Shown here piece after piece: positions 28,684 to 37,771 of a DNA stretch of 64,000 bases. The number at the start of each line of letters is the position of its first letter. The first letter of the stretch is position 1. Location of the stretch: the NCBI RefSeq assembly GCF_000010085.1, contig NC_007712.1, forward strand, positions 2,914,001 to 2,978,000, given 5' to 3'. The position numbers and the translations under genes are program-made. This stretch comes from Sodalis glossinidius str. 'morsitans'. GTDB lineage: Bacteria; Pseudomonadota; Gammaproteobacteria; Enterobacterales; Enterobacteriaceae. A model generated the notes under the pieces. That model saw only the letters and a program-made list of their open reading frames with translations. It made no database searches and was not told the DNA's origin.

Positions 28684-28764
28684 ACACAGCCCGCGGCGCA
28701 GATTGACGTGCCCTCACGGCGACGCGGGATGACGGCCGGCCGCCGCCGGCAAAATGGGTCATCT

Positions 28765-30243
28765 ATGGTTACTCGCTTGAAAAAAAGCCTTATCACGCTG
28801 GTGCTGACAGCGTTGGCCAGCACGTTCCCGGCGCACGCAGACGAGATTCAGGACAATTTGCCGGATATGGGGACCACCGCCGGCAGTACGCTAAGCATTG
28901 GCGAAGAGATGCAAATGGGGGACTATTTCGTGCGCCAGCTGCGCGGCAGTGCCCCGATTATCAACGATCCACTGCTTGATCAATACATCAATCATCTGGG
29001 AGGCACGCTGGTGGCCCATGCCAACTCGGTGCGTACCCCCTTTCATTTTTTCCTGTTGCGTAGCGACGAGCTCAATGCGTTTGCCTTTTTCGGCGGTAAC
29101 GTGGTGCTGCATTCGGCGCTGTTTAACTATACCGACAACGAAAGCGAGCTGGCGTCGGTCATGGCCCATGAATTGTCCCACGTCACCCAGCGTCATCTGG
29201 CGCGCGCCATGGAGGAAAAGCGTCGCAGCGCCCCGCTGACCTGGGTCGGCGCGCTAGGCTCCATTCTGCTCACCATGGCCAATCCGCAGCTGGGCATAGC
29301 CGCGCTGTCCGGCACCATCGCCGGCTCCGCGCAGGGCAACATCAGTTTCACCCAGGCCAACGAGCAAGAGGCGGATCGCATTGGTTTGCAGGTACTACAG
29401 CGGTCCGGTTTTGATCCCCAGGCGATGCCGAACTTCTTGCAGAAACTGGCGGATCAGAACCGATATTCCACCGCGCCGCCGGAAATGCTGCAAACCCACC
29501 CCTTGCCGCTAAGCCGGCTGGCGGATACCCGCAACCGCGCCAACCAGATGAAGCATATCGTTATCGACTCATCCCAGGACTTTTATCTGGCGAAGGCGCG
29601 CATTCTGGGAATGTTCGGCTCCAGCGACAATCTGTTGCGCAACGATGTGCTCGAAGTCTGGAAAAAAGGCAACGCCCGCCGACAGCTGGCCGCGCAGTAC
29701 GGCCAGGTGATTTTGTTTTATCAGGCGAAAAAATACGACGATGCCAAACGTACGCTGCAGCCTTTGCTTACCCGACAACCGTCCAACATCTGGCTAGTGG
29801 ATTTGATGACCGATATCGATCTGGCGCTGAAACAGGCTCCGCAGGCCATCAGCCGCCTGGAAGCACTGGTACGCGGCAATGAGAGCGATGCCAACCCAGT
29901 GCTGCTGCTCAACCTCGCCAATACTTACGTCGAGGGGCATCGCTATAGCGATGCCGTGCGGATCCTCAATCGCTATACCTTTTCCCATCCCGACGATACC
30001 AATGGCTGGGATTTACTGGCCCAGGCGTGCGCCGGTCAGGGTCTGGGCGATCAAGAGCTGGCGGCGCGCTCCGAGCGGCTGGCGCTGATGGGACAGTTGG
30101 ACCAGGCGGTACGGGCGTTAAGCGAAGCCAGTAGCCGGGTGAAACTGGGCAGTTTGCAGCAGGCGCGCTATGACGCGCGTATCGATCAGCTCAGGCAGTT
30201 GCAGTTGCGCTTCGCGCAGTATAACAAAGGCGCACGCCGATAG
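28765..30243 (+). CDS. bepA: Periplasmic chaperone/protease BepA
   Basis: BepA (YfgC) helps assemble LptD and degrades stalled outer membrane proteins. The 492-residue product starts with a signal peptide (cleavage after AHA near residue 25). It then has an M48 zinc protease domain with HELSH (135-139) and the third ligand in NEQEADRIG, followed by a TPR domain (YQAKKYDDAKRTLQPLL, LANTYVEGHRYSDAVRILN). ATG 28765 is used because the upstream frame is Arg-rich and would bury the signal peptide. E. coli BepA has 487 residues. Intact. Confidence 0.94.
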   Translation: MVTRLKKSLITLVLTALASTFPAHADEIQDNLPDMGTTAGSTLSIGEEMQMGDYFVRQLRGSAPIINDPLLDQYINHLGGTLVAHANSVRTPFHFFLLRSDELNAFAFFGGNVVLHSALFNYTDNESELASVMAHELSHVTQRHLARAMEEKRRSAPLTWVGALGSILLTMANPQLGIAALSGTIAGSAQGNISFTQANEQEADRIGLQVLQRSGFDPQAMPNFLQKLADQNRYSTAPPEMLQTHPLPLSRLADTRNRANQMKHIVIDSSQDFYLAKARILGMFGSSDNLLRNDVLEVWKKGNARRQLAAQYGQVILFYQAKKYDDAKRTLQPLLTRQPSNIWLVDLMTDIDLALKQAPQAISRLEALVRGNESDANPVLLLNLANTYVEGHRYSDAVRILNRYTFSHPDDTNGWDLLAQACAGQGLGDQELAARSERLALMGQLDQAVRALSEASSRVKLGSLQQARYDARIDQLRQLQLRFAQYNKGARR

Positions 30244-30535
30244 TTACGCCGCAGGCAACCTGACCGGGCACGCGCTAACGCTTGGCAGAATCTTTCGAGG
30301 CCAGCACCCGCACCGGTTTGGAAGAACGGTGAGACATGCCAGCACCTGGAGCCATACAGGCGCCGCCTTATGGCACCGCTGGGCAAGGTACCCGGGCAGG
30401 CGATCCCGGGCGCAGAATGCCAACAGGCAGGATGCAGTAACGCAGGGAGAGTTCAGCGTCAGCCCTGCACGGAATAGGTAATATAAGCCGCCCGCAGCGC
30501 TCATCCTGCCGATACAGGGTTATAAGGCGTACCCC
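30244..30535. other. Gap between bepA and hda, no gene recognised
   Basis: E. coli has yfgD (arsenate reductase-like) here. No frame shows its CxxS-type active site or other motifs, so the gene is either deleted or eroded past recognition. bepA and hda are convergent across this gap. Confidence 0.45.
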
Positions 30536-31237
30536 CTAAAGGTTCAGAATCGCTTTCACGAAGGGAATGGTCAGTTTGCGCTGGGCGCGGATAGAGGCAT
30601 GGTCCAGCTGATCCAGCGTCGCCGACAAGGTGCGCATATCCCTTTCCAATCTTTTCAGCAAGAAACGGCTGACATCCTCCGGCAATTCGAAGCCGCGCAG
30701 TTTCGCCCGCATTTGCAAGGCATAGCCCTTTTCCTCATCGGAAAGCGGCTGCAGGCGATAAATTTGCCCCCAATCTAGGCGCGAGGCCAAATCTGGCAAG
30801 CTGAGATTCAATTGGCGGGGCGGACAATTGCCGCTGATAATAAGCCGGGTGCGCCCGGTTTCCTGAATGCGGTTATAGAGGTTGAAAATAGCCATTTCCC
30901 ACGGCAGGTCGCCGACGATACATTCGATATTATCCATCGTCACCAGCGCCAGTTGCTCCATGCCCTCCAGCACCTCTGGAACAAACCAGGTTCGCTTGTC
31001 CAGCGGCACATAACCTACGGCCTTTGCGCGCGCCGATAGCGCCGCGCAGGCGGCATGCAGCAAATGGCTGCGGCCACCACCCTTACGCGACCAGAAATAA
31101 AGGTAGCTGCCGTGTTCGTGGTCCAGCATAGCCTGCAACGCCGCCAGCAACGCGCCATTTTCGCCAGGATAAAAGCTGGCGAAAGTTTCGTCATCGGGTA
31201 AATAGAGCGGTAAAGAAAGCTGCACCGGCGTGTTCAG
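30536..31237 (-). CDS. hda: DnaA regulatory inactivator Hda
   Basis: Hda binds the DNA-loaded sliding clamp and drives hydrolysis of ATP-DnaA, preventing re-initiation. The N-terminus has the clamp-binding motif QLSLPL. The AAA+ domain follows, with a Walker A-like loop RKGGGRSHLL (51-60), VTMDNIECI as Walker B, and the arginine-containing sensor (LASRLDWGQIYRLQPL). The start is taken as CTG at 31237 (LNTPVQL), giving 233 residues. AGAGGT lies at proper distance from this codon, and E. coli hda is known to start at CTG with the same LNTP sequence. GTG at 31225 is the alternative but is too far from the ribosome site. Intact. Confidence 0.93.
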   Translation of the reverse strand: MNTPVQLSLPLYLPDDETFASFYPGENGALLAALQAMLDHEHGSYLYFWSRKGGGRSHLLHAACAALSARAKAVGYVPLDKRTWFVPEVLEGMEQLALVTMDNIECIVGDLPWEMAIFNLYNRIQETGRTRLIISGNCPPRQLNLSLPDLASRLDWGQIYRLQPLSDEEKGYALQMRAKLRGFELPEDVSRFLLKRLERDMRTLSATLDQLDHASIRAQRKLTIPFVKAILNL

Positions 31238-31318
31238 ATGTACCTCTTGCGTTCTGGCAAAGATCCTTTCCAGTTTACCATAACTTTACCGCGCCGCGAG
31301 GACGGCGCGGTACGGCCA

Positions 31319-32475
31319 TCAGGAGGGCGTGCCTTCATCGGGTTCCAGAATTTTCTCTTCACCACGCAGCAACGTGATAACACGGAATATCAGGCTCAGC
31401 GCGATACTCACTATGATAGCCAACACCATGCCCTTCAGTTCGACGGGCCGAGATGAATAAAAGTCTACCCTACAGGTGTCTCCGCAGAACCAGATATTAC
31501 CAGTGAGCCCTTGCATGAACTCATCCGTCATGGTGCCAGACAACTGATGGCCGCCGTCGTTGAGGCTGAGCTCGAAGCCATGCTGAACGCCGTCTTGACG
31601 ATGGGCGTCATGCCGTCGTCCGTAACGGTTATTTGCCACAGCGAACCATACAGACGGGTATTGGCGATGTTGAAATTAAAGTGCCTAAGGTCAGGGATCG
31701 CAGCGGCGACGGAATATGCTTCAACAGCGCGTTGCTGCCGCCTTATCTGAAGCGAGCAAAAAGCGTCGAAGCGTTGCTGCCATGGCTGTATCTGCGAAAC
31801 ATATCCACCGGTGATTTTCATGAAGCCCTGGGGGACGCTACTCGGTGAAAAAGCCCATGGCCTCTCCGCGAGTACCATCAGCAGACTGAAACAGCAATGG
31901 CTTGAAGTGCACAGGCAATGGTGCCTGCGTGATTTAAGCGATACGCGCTACGTTTATTTCTGGGCTGATGGCATATACAGCCATGTCAGGCAAGATGATC
32001 GCCTTTGCCTGGGGATGATGGCCAGGAAACCGCGGAACAACACCGAGCCTAGCACCGTTACGCCGAGGGTCGCCATGGAAATGGCCACCGTGGTGCCGTC
32101 CACCGGCGCATCGGCGCTCGGCAGCAGGCCCGCCATATTAGCCGCGACGCCGGCCTTCTTCACGATAAGCCCCACCACGCAGAACAACGCGCCGCAGGCG
32201 ATGAATCCCCGTAGCGCCAGCTCATAGCTCAGCGGCAATACCGGCGAGATGAAGGCAAAGCTGGAGCCGAGATAAGCGGGAATTTTGCCCTTGCAAATGA
32301 AAAGATACAGCAAGGTACCGATGCTGTTAAACAGCAGGACGGTGCCGGGGTTGATTTTGAATAAAATCGGCACCAGCACCGTGGCGCCAAATATGGCGAA
32401 CAGGTGCTGCAGACTCAGCGGGATGGTTTTCAGCGGCGGCGGGCGTTCCGACACCCCGATGGCGCGACGGGTCAT
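31319..32475 (-). pseudogene. uraA: Uracil permease UraA, split by IS256-type remnant
   Basis: UraA is the uracil:proton symporter of the inner membrane, normally in one operon with upp. The N-terminal piece (32475 to about 32018) starts TRRAIGVSERPPPLKTIPLSLQHLF and runs to the SVLFRGFLAIIP segment. Even here some 27 codons are missing after IVKKAG. Then comes about 550 bases of inverted transposase sequence, and the C-terminal piece (about 31452 to 31319) reads VELKGMVLAIIVSIALSLIF and ends in EPDEGTPS. The central part, including most of the substrate site, is gone. upp next to it is intact. Confidence 0.9.
31460..32016 (+). mobile_element. IS256-family transposase remnant inside uraA
   Basis: The plus strand carries the N-terminal half of an IS256/MULE-type transposase: HELIRHGARQLMAAVVEAELEAML, then in a second frame the block DGRHAVVRNGYLPQRTIQTGIGDVEIKVPKVRD, YLKRAKSVEALLPWLYLRNISTGDF, and in a third frame GLSASTISRLKQQW and RYVYFWADGIY, where the first catalytic Asp lies. 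Frames change near 31600 and 31830. The C-terminal half and both inverted repeats are missing. Sequence joins uraA at about 31455 and 32017. A dead, truncated element. Confidence 0.85.
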
Positions 32476-32532
32476 GGTGACTTTCCTCAGAATTCAGGGT
32501 CAAAAAAAACCGACTCAATGGCCGGTTCAGGG

Positions 32533-33159
32533 TTATTTGGTACCAAAGATTTTGTCGCCCGCGTCACCCAGGCCCGGCATGATATAGCCTTTTTCGTTAA
32601 GTCCCTTATCGATAGCCGCGGTATAAAGTTCCACGTCGGGATGCGCCTTTTCCAGCGCCGCGATGCCTTCAGGCGCCGCCACCAGCACCAATACCTTAAT
32701 ACAGGGGCAGCCGGCTTTTTTCAGTAAATCGATAGTGGCGATCATCGAGCCGCCGGTCGCCAGCATCGGATCCACCACCAGAGCCATGCGCTCATCGATA
32801 CTCGACACCAGTTTATGAAAATAAGGTACCGGCGTCAGAGTGTTTTCGTCACGGTAAACGCCGACCACGCTAATACGCGCGCTGGGCAGATTTTCCAAAA
32901 CACCGTCCATCATGCCGAGCCCGGCGCGCAAAATCGGTACAACGGTAATTTTTTTTCCTTTGATTTGATCGATTTCAACCGGCCCGCACCAGCCCTCGAT
33001 AGTGACCTTTTCGGTTTCCATATCGGCGGTCGCGACATAGGTCAACAGGCTACCCACTTCCGACGCCAGTTCGCGAAAGCGTTTGGTACTGATATCGTGA
33101 GCGCGCATCAACCCCAGCTTGTGTTTCACCAGCGGGTGTTTAACCTCAACGATCTTCAT
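32533..33159 (-). CDS. upp: Uracil phosphoribosyltransferase
   Basis: Upp converts uracil and PRPP into UMP (pyrimidine salvage). The 208-residue product has the KHPLVKHKLGLMR start, the flexible loop region KITVVPILRAGLGM, the PRPP-binding VVDPMLATGGSM and the uracil-binding C-terminal block GLNEKGYIMPGLGDAGDKIFGTK. Length equals E. coli. The partner permease uraA downstream is dead, so only internally produced uracil or another uptake route could feed it. Divergent from purM. Intact. Confidence 0.96.
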   Translation of the reverse strand: MKIVEVKHPLVKHKLGLMRAHDISTKRFRELASEVGSLLTYVATADMETEKVTIEGWCGPVEIDQIKGKKITVVPILRAGLGMMDGVLENLPSARISVVGVYRDENTLTPVPYFHKLVSSIDERMALVVDPMLATGGSMIATIDLLKKAGCPCIKVLVLVAAPEGIAALEKAHPDVELYTAAIDKGLNEKGYIMPGLGDAGDKIFGTK

Positions 33160-33311
33160 ATTATCTCTCCCCTAGAGCACTGAACGGTCAAAAAAATCGC
33201 GAGATTATAACCCCTTTTCCCCGTCGCACCACATGAGTTTGCCTGATCTTGATCAAGGCTTTAATGGAATTACTATAGTCAATAAAAAGGCCGGCTCGAA
33301 TGCAACAGCTC

Positions 33312-33327
33312 TCGCAAACGATTGCCC
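33312..33327. promoter_or_regulatory. PurR operator candidate upstream of purM
   Basis: The 16-base site TCGCAAACGATTGCCC agrees with the PurR consensus (ACGCAAACGTTTGCGT) at about 12 of 16 positions, including the core CGCAAACG. It lies 60-80 bases before the purM start, and a possible promoter (TTGATC, 16 bases, TACTAT) lies just upstream at about 33248-33276. Purine repression of purM fits the E. coli case. Confidence 0.6.
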
Positions 33328-33389
33328 ACGCTGTTAGAATTGGCAGCGCCCCATTTTAAGCAACAGGTTATCTCCTTGGAGATCTTGCA

Positions 33390-34427
33390 GTGACCGATAA
33401 AACCTCTCTCAGTTACAAAGACGCAGGTGTGGATATCGATGCCGGCAACGCATTGGTAGACCGTATCAAAGGTGTTGTGAAACAGACCAAACGCCCAGAA
33501 GTGATGGGCGGGCTGGGCGGCTTCGGCGCCCTGTGTGCGCTGCCACAGAAGTATCGCGAGCCGATTCTGGTTTCAGGCACCGACGGCGTCGGGACCAAAC
33601 TGCGTCTGGCCATGGATTTGAAACGCCACGATACTATCGGCATCGACTTGGTGGCAATGTGCGTGAACGACCTGGTGGTTCAGGGCGCCGAGCCGCTGTT
33701 TTTCCTCGATTATTATGCCACCGGCAAACTGGACGTCGATACCGCGGCCGCGGTGATAACCGGCATCGCCGAGGGCTGTAAACAGTCCGGCTGCGCGCTG
33801 GTCGGCGGCGAAACGGCGGAAATGCCCGGCATGTACCACGGCGAGGATTACGACGTCGCCGGCTTCTGCGTCGGCGTAGTGGAAAAAGCGGATATCATCG
33901 ACGGCAGCAAGGTGCAGGCCGGCGATACCCTGCTGGCGCTGGCCGCAAGCGGCCCTCATTCCAACGGTTACTCGCTGGTGCGTAAGATTTTGTCCTTCAG
34001 TCAGACCGACCCCGAACAGACGCAGGTAGAAGGCAAATCGCTGGCGGACCATCTGCTGGCGCCGACGTGCATTTACGTCAAGGCGCTGCTGTCCCTTATC
34101 GCGCAGACCGAGGTACATGCCATCGCGCATTTGACCGGCGGCGGCTTCTGGGAAAACATCCCGCGCGTTCTTCCGGCCGGTACCCAGGCAGTGATTGATA
34201 AAAACAGCTGGCAATGGCCGGCGGTTTTCCGCTGGCTACAGCAGGCCGGCAATGTGAGTCGCCATGAAATGTACCGCACCTTTAACTGCGGCGTCGGCAT
34301 GGTCATTGCCGTGCCCGCGGATAGCACCGCCAAAGCTCTGGCTATCCTGGCCGATCTGGGCGAAACCGCCTGGGTGCTCGGCCAAATTCACCCCGCCGAC
34401 GGCGAGCATCAGGTGATCATCCGCTGA
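33390..34427 (+). CDS. purM: Phosphoribosylformylglycinamidine cyclo-ligase
   Basis: AIR synthetase, step 5 of purine synthesis: FGAM plus ATP to aminoimidazole ribotide. The 345 residues have the GGLGGFGALC loop, the ATP-site SGTDGVGTKLRLAMDL, DLVAMCVNDLVVQGAEPLFFLDYYATG, GGETAEMPGMY and LTGGGFWENIPRVLP. Length equals E. coli. GTG at 33390 is the start, after TTGGAGATC. It overlaps purN by one base (TGATG), the usual purMN operon, but purN is broken. Intact. Confidence 0.96.
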   Translation: MTDKTSLSYKDAGVDIDAGNALVDRIKGVVKQTKRPEVMGGLGGFGALCALPQKYREPILVSGTDGVGTKLRLAMDLKRHDTIGIDLVAMCVNDLVVQGAEPLFFLDYYATGKLDVDTAAAVITGIAEGCKQSGCALVGGETAEMPGMYHGEDYDVAGFCVGVVEKADIIDGSKVQAGDTLLALAASGPHSNGYSLVRKILSFSQTDPEQTQVEGKSLADHLLAPTCIYVKALLSLIAQTEVHAIAHLTGGGFWENIPRVLPAGTQAVIDKNSWQWPAVFRWLQQAGNVSRHEMYRTFNCGVGMVIAVPADSTAKALAILADLGETAWVLGQIHPADGEHQVIIR

Positions 34428-35065
34428 TGAAACACCTGGTCGTGCTGATTTCAGGCGAAGGCAGCAACCTCCAGGCGCTGATTGATGCTTGCCAGCAGGG
34501 CAAGATCGCGGCGGTCATCAGTCATCGCGCCGACGCCGACGGGCTTACGCGCGCCGCGGCCGCCGGGATCGAGGCCAAGACGCTTAGCCCGGCGGATTTC
34601 GCCAGCCGTGAAGACTACGATCGGGCGCTCGCCGCCCTTATCGACCGCTACTCGCCGGCTTTATGCGCATTCTAACCTCGGCCTTTGTCGCGCGCTATAC
34701 CGGCCGCATGCTCAACGTACATCCCTCGCTGTTGCCGCGCTATCCTGGACTGCATACCCATCGCCCAGGCGCTTGCCAACGGCGATGCCGAGCACGGTAC
34801 CTCGGTGCATTTCGTCACCGACGAGCTGGATGGCAGCCCAGTAATTTTACAGACGCGGGTACCCATTTTTGCGCAAGATGATGAGCAGATACTGGCGCAA
34901 CGGGTGAAAACCCAAGAGCACGCCATCTATCCGCTGGTCATTAATTGGCTGCTAACGGGCCGGTTATCGCTGCGCGATAACGTCGCCTGGCTGGACGGCG
35001 CGCCTCTGCCGACCGCCGGATTAAATCTACTTAGCCCGCCTGCGTGGGAGCCGAGGCGCTGTTAA
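34427..35065 (+). pseudogene. purN: Glycinamide ribonucleotide transformylase PurN, frameshifted
   Basis: PurN adds the formyl group from 10-formyl-THF to GAR. The N-terminal part (LVVLISGEGSNLQALIDAC, the nucleotide loop) is good to about 34665, where a short deletion removes the VVVLAG segment and the frame shifts. The second piece reads FMRILTSAFV-like sequence and NVHPSLLPRYPGLHTHR, which includes the catalytic Asn-His. Near 34765 one extra C shifts the frame again. The last piece (QALANGDAEHGTSVHFVTDELD, with the catalytic Asp) runs to TAA near 35065. All active-site residues survive in pieces, but no single frame joins them. GAR formylation would need PurT or another route. Confidence 0.88.
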
Positions 35066-35538
35066 TCGCATGCCATGATCAACAGCGCCTCAGTGTTATT
35101 CACCGTAAGCCCTCACCTCGCCCCGCAATACTCCCCTTCCAGAGAGATGATGGCTGAAACAATCCTTTCCCCAGGCACGTCCAGGGTGTACCGGAATGAA
35201 CGAAACGGGTCAGTAAGAGGATGTCTGCCCTTGAGTTCAACCCTAATTGGTTCAGAAAATATTACCGTCCATCACCTGATTATTATAGATATTATTCAAA
35301 TGCTAACATTGTAAAAGTAAAATAAGCTGCTCCTATGGCTCTAATATTATCGCGCATTGAACCAGGGTGTAATTAATGCCGAAAGCGCACGGTATAGGCT
35401 AAGAACAATTACATTATTTTATTTGAAAGTAAATAGTGTAATTAGCCAATATAAGAGTTAACTCCCCCCCGGTTTTATTTTATTTTTTAGCAAAAAAAGC
35501 TGATATATTTTCATCTCCACATTAACCCAGAGGTGAAA
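35066..35538. other. Intergenic, increasingly AT-rich, no gene seen
   Basis: After purN the base composition changes from GC-rich to strongly AT-rich at about 35260. No homologous protein can be read. The last 150 bases probably contain the promoter of the AT-rich gene at 35539; a run of nine C at about 35465 is odd in such sequence. Confidence 0.4.
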
Positions 35539-36020
35539 ATGAAAACATTAAACCATGCCTTCCATCATGTAAAAGCCCATTATTTTAAAAGTACTAACTC
35601 AGCGGCAAAATTAGCCCATAACATGTCTAAAGGAAAACTACGAGAAAAGGATATCACCTACGCCAAAAAACTGTTAAGCGTGAAACAAAGCTCATTAAAG
35701 CCTAATTCCCTTAAAAGTGAAAAAAGAAAGCTGAAGTACAACGCTTTAGCTAGCAGCCTTCCCATCAACCAACAAACGTGCGATTCTATCAAAAACCTAT
35801 CTCATTTAAGATTTCTGCTGTATAAAACTCTAAGCCAAATAAATAACCCTTACTGTCTGATGCTTTGAGAACGGCCTTAAAGGACTTTAAAACAAATCCT
35901 GATGAAGCCTATAAAAAACATTTAGGTAAAAATTATCATTCTGGAAAACCTGAAAATAATCCTTCAATTGTTGAGTTCTTTACCCTACACGGAAAAAGCA
36001 AAGGAGGTTACATCAATTAA
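35539..36020 (+). pseudogene. Unknown AT-rich gene, probably foreign, one frameshift
   Basis: ATG at 35539 follows AGAGGTG. The first 109 codons read a lysine- and serine-rich, mostly helical protein (KTLNHAFHHVKAHYF, SAAKLAHNMSKGKLREKD) and stop at 35866-35868. In the frame that overlaps the last codons, coding continues without a break (LSDALRTALKDFKTNPDEAYK, FFTLHGKSKGGYIN) to TAA at 36018-36020. The whole would be a protein of about 160 residues interrupted by one indel near 35845. Base use is far more AT-rich than the neighbours, so recent transfer is likely. I recognise no family; no signal peptide or membrane span is seen. A secreted host-directed protein is only a guess. Confidence 0.5.
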
Positions 36021-36030
36021 ATGCCTTAAT

Positions 36031-36059
36031 AAGGCAACCAGCGCTTAAGCGGTTGTCTT
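36031..36059 (+). terminator. Hairpin after the AT-rich gene
   Basis: Arms AAGGCAACC (36031-36039) and GGTTGTCTT (36051-36059) pair over nine positions with one G-U, eleven bases apart. No T-run follows, so it is a weak terminator candidate placed ten bases after the stop of the AT-rich gene. Confidence 0.4.
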
Positions 36060-36936
36060 ACCGCTTTAGGTAAAATTTACCTCGCATGGCTTAGCATTGT
36101 AAATAAATACTCTATACTTGAGCATTCCAATTAAGCTTATTTGCCTAAGCCGATACGAGATGAGTTTGACTATTTACCTCAATCTACTGCATAAGAGAAT
36201 ATTATTTCTATGCTGAGTAAATTCAATTCAGGGTAGATTCCGCTTGAGTCATAACACTCGACATTATATCACCTGTTAGCAAAATTGTTATTTTGGAATA
36301 AATCTGATCTTGCAATCCCATTATCCGTTCAGTCGCAGACTATGACAGACAGACGGAAGAAAATAAAATCCCCTCCTCATCTTGCTCTCTAAGTCATGCG
36401 TAGTGGACTAAGCACGACTGGCTACCGGTGGACACATTGTGACTTAAAATGAGGATTTGGCGTCAGGCCCTGATGCGCTTGTTCGGAGAACAGACCACAA
36501 CGCTGGGTTTCGCTGCTGCGATTCAGGAAATTATGCGTCATTATCGCAAGAATAAGCGCTTGTACAGGCCATATCGGCGTCGATGAAGTAGGTTTTGCGA
36601 AAAAAGAGAATGCGACGTAAAAATGTCCGTTAGCCCAGTCGGTATCTTAAACGGGCGCCACTCGCAGCATCAACACTTCAGCATTAATGTTGTTTCCCTC
36701 ATCGATTGCGCGAAACCACCGTATCGACTGCGTGCAGCCACAGGTAGCGGTGGCTGAGGGCGCAGGCTCGGCGTTCGGTGATTTAGTCTCGCCGCCCATT
36801 GCCCCTGACGCTGGCCTTGTGGGTTCGCCATGGGCAGCGTTACGTCTTATCCAGTCTTCCGCACGGTCGCCGACCTGATAGCCGTCCTTTGCTCATACCG
36901 ATAATGCAGCAATGAAACCCGACCGGCGGATAACCG
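36060..36936. other. Degraded region, possible transposase scrap
   Basis: About 880 bases without a supportable gene. 36060-36380 is AT-rich and shows nothing. Around 36440-36620 the plus strand reads IWRQALMRLFGEQTTTLGFAAAIQEIMRHYRK and, in another frame, HIGVDEVGFAKKE, which looks like the catalytic Asp region of a transposase, but the family cannot be fixed. 36640-36936 is GC-rich again with no recognisable product; the expected phoU-like or pst partner is not visible. Confidence 0.35.
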
Positions 36937-37755
36937 CTAGCGCAGCCGGCCGGTGATATATTCCTCGGTTTTGCGCTGCGCCGGGGCAGTAAACAGCCGG
37001 TCGGTGGCGGCATATTCCACCAGCTTGCCCTGATGCAAAAAGGCGGTATAGTCGGAAACACGCGCCGCCTGTTGCATGTTATGCGTCACCAGAACCAAAG
37101 TGAAATGGGCTTTGAGCGAGATCATCAGCTCTTCGATGGTCAAGGTGGAAATAGGATCCAGCGCCGAGGTCTGCTCATCGAGCAGTAATACTTCCGGCTC
37201 GATGGCGATAGCGCGGGCGATCACCAGCCGCTGTTGCTGGCCGGTGGACAGTTTGAAGGCGTTATCCCGCAGGCGATCTTTAACCTCATGCCACAGCGTC
37301 GCCGCGCGCAACGCTCGCTACGCGGCGTCGTCCAACAGCCTGCGTTCGCCGATACCCAAAAGCCGTAGGCCGTACAATACGTTGTCATAAATGGATTTGG
37401 GAAACGGGTTGGGCCGCTGGAAAACCATTCCCACCCGCCAGCGCAGCGCTACCACCTCCTGACTTGCATCATAAATGTCCTGCCCTTGCAAACGCACCGC
37501 GCTGCTAATCTGGCAGTCGTCGCTCAGGTCATTCATGCGGTTAAAGCAGCGCAGCAGCGTCGATTTACCGCACCCAGAAGGGCCGATCAGGGCGGTAATT
37601 TGCCCTTTGGCAATGGGCAGTGAGATATCGTCCAGCACCAGACGATCGCCGTAACGCACCCGCAGGTGTTCGGTTTCCAGCGCCAGCGCCGATGGCGACA
37701 CCCCGTCTGGCGAGGCGATCTCGCCGTTCGAGAATAAAGAGGGGACTAGCGACAT
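36937..37755 (-). pseudogene. pstB: Phosphate ABC transporter ATPase PstB, in-frame stop
   Basis: PstB powers high-affinity phosphate uptake. Walker A is LIGPSGCGKSTLLRC and the Q-loop region MVFQRPNPFPKSIYDNV is normal. A TAG at 37318-37320 interrupts the helical domain, after which the same frame goes on (LRAATLWHEVKDRL). The signature motif is LSTGQQQR in place of LSGGQQQR, and the Walker B/D-loop is LLLDEQTSALD with Gln for the invariant Pro. These extra changes indicate that the second half has been free of selection for a while. It ends in EEYITGRLR. Confidence 0.88.
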
Positions 37756-37771
37756 AACGGCCTGTTCTCCA

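Noticed and set aside
30244..30535. yfgD remnant
   Set aside because: Expected by gene order, but no frame shows the ArsC-like active site or any other stretch of similarity.
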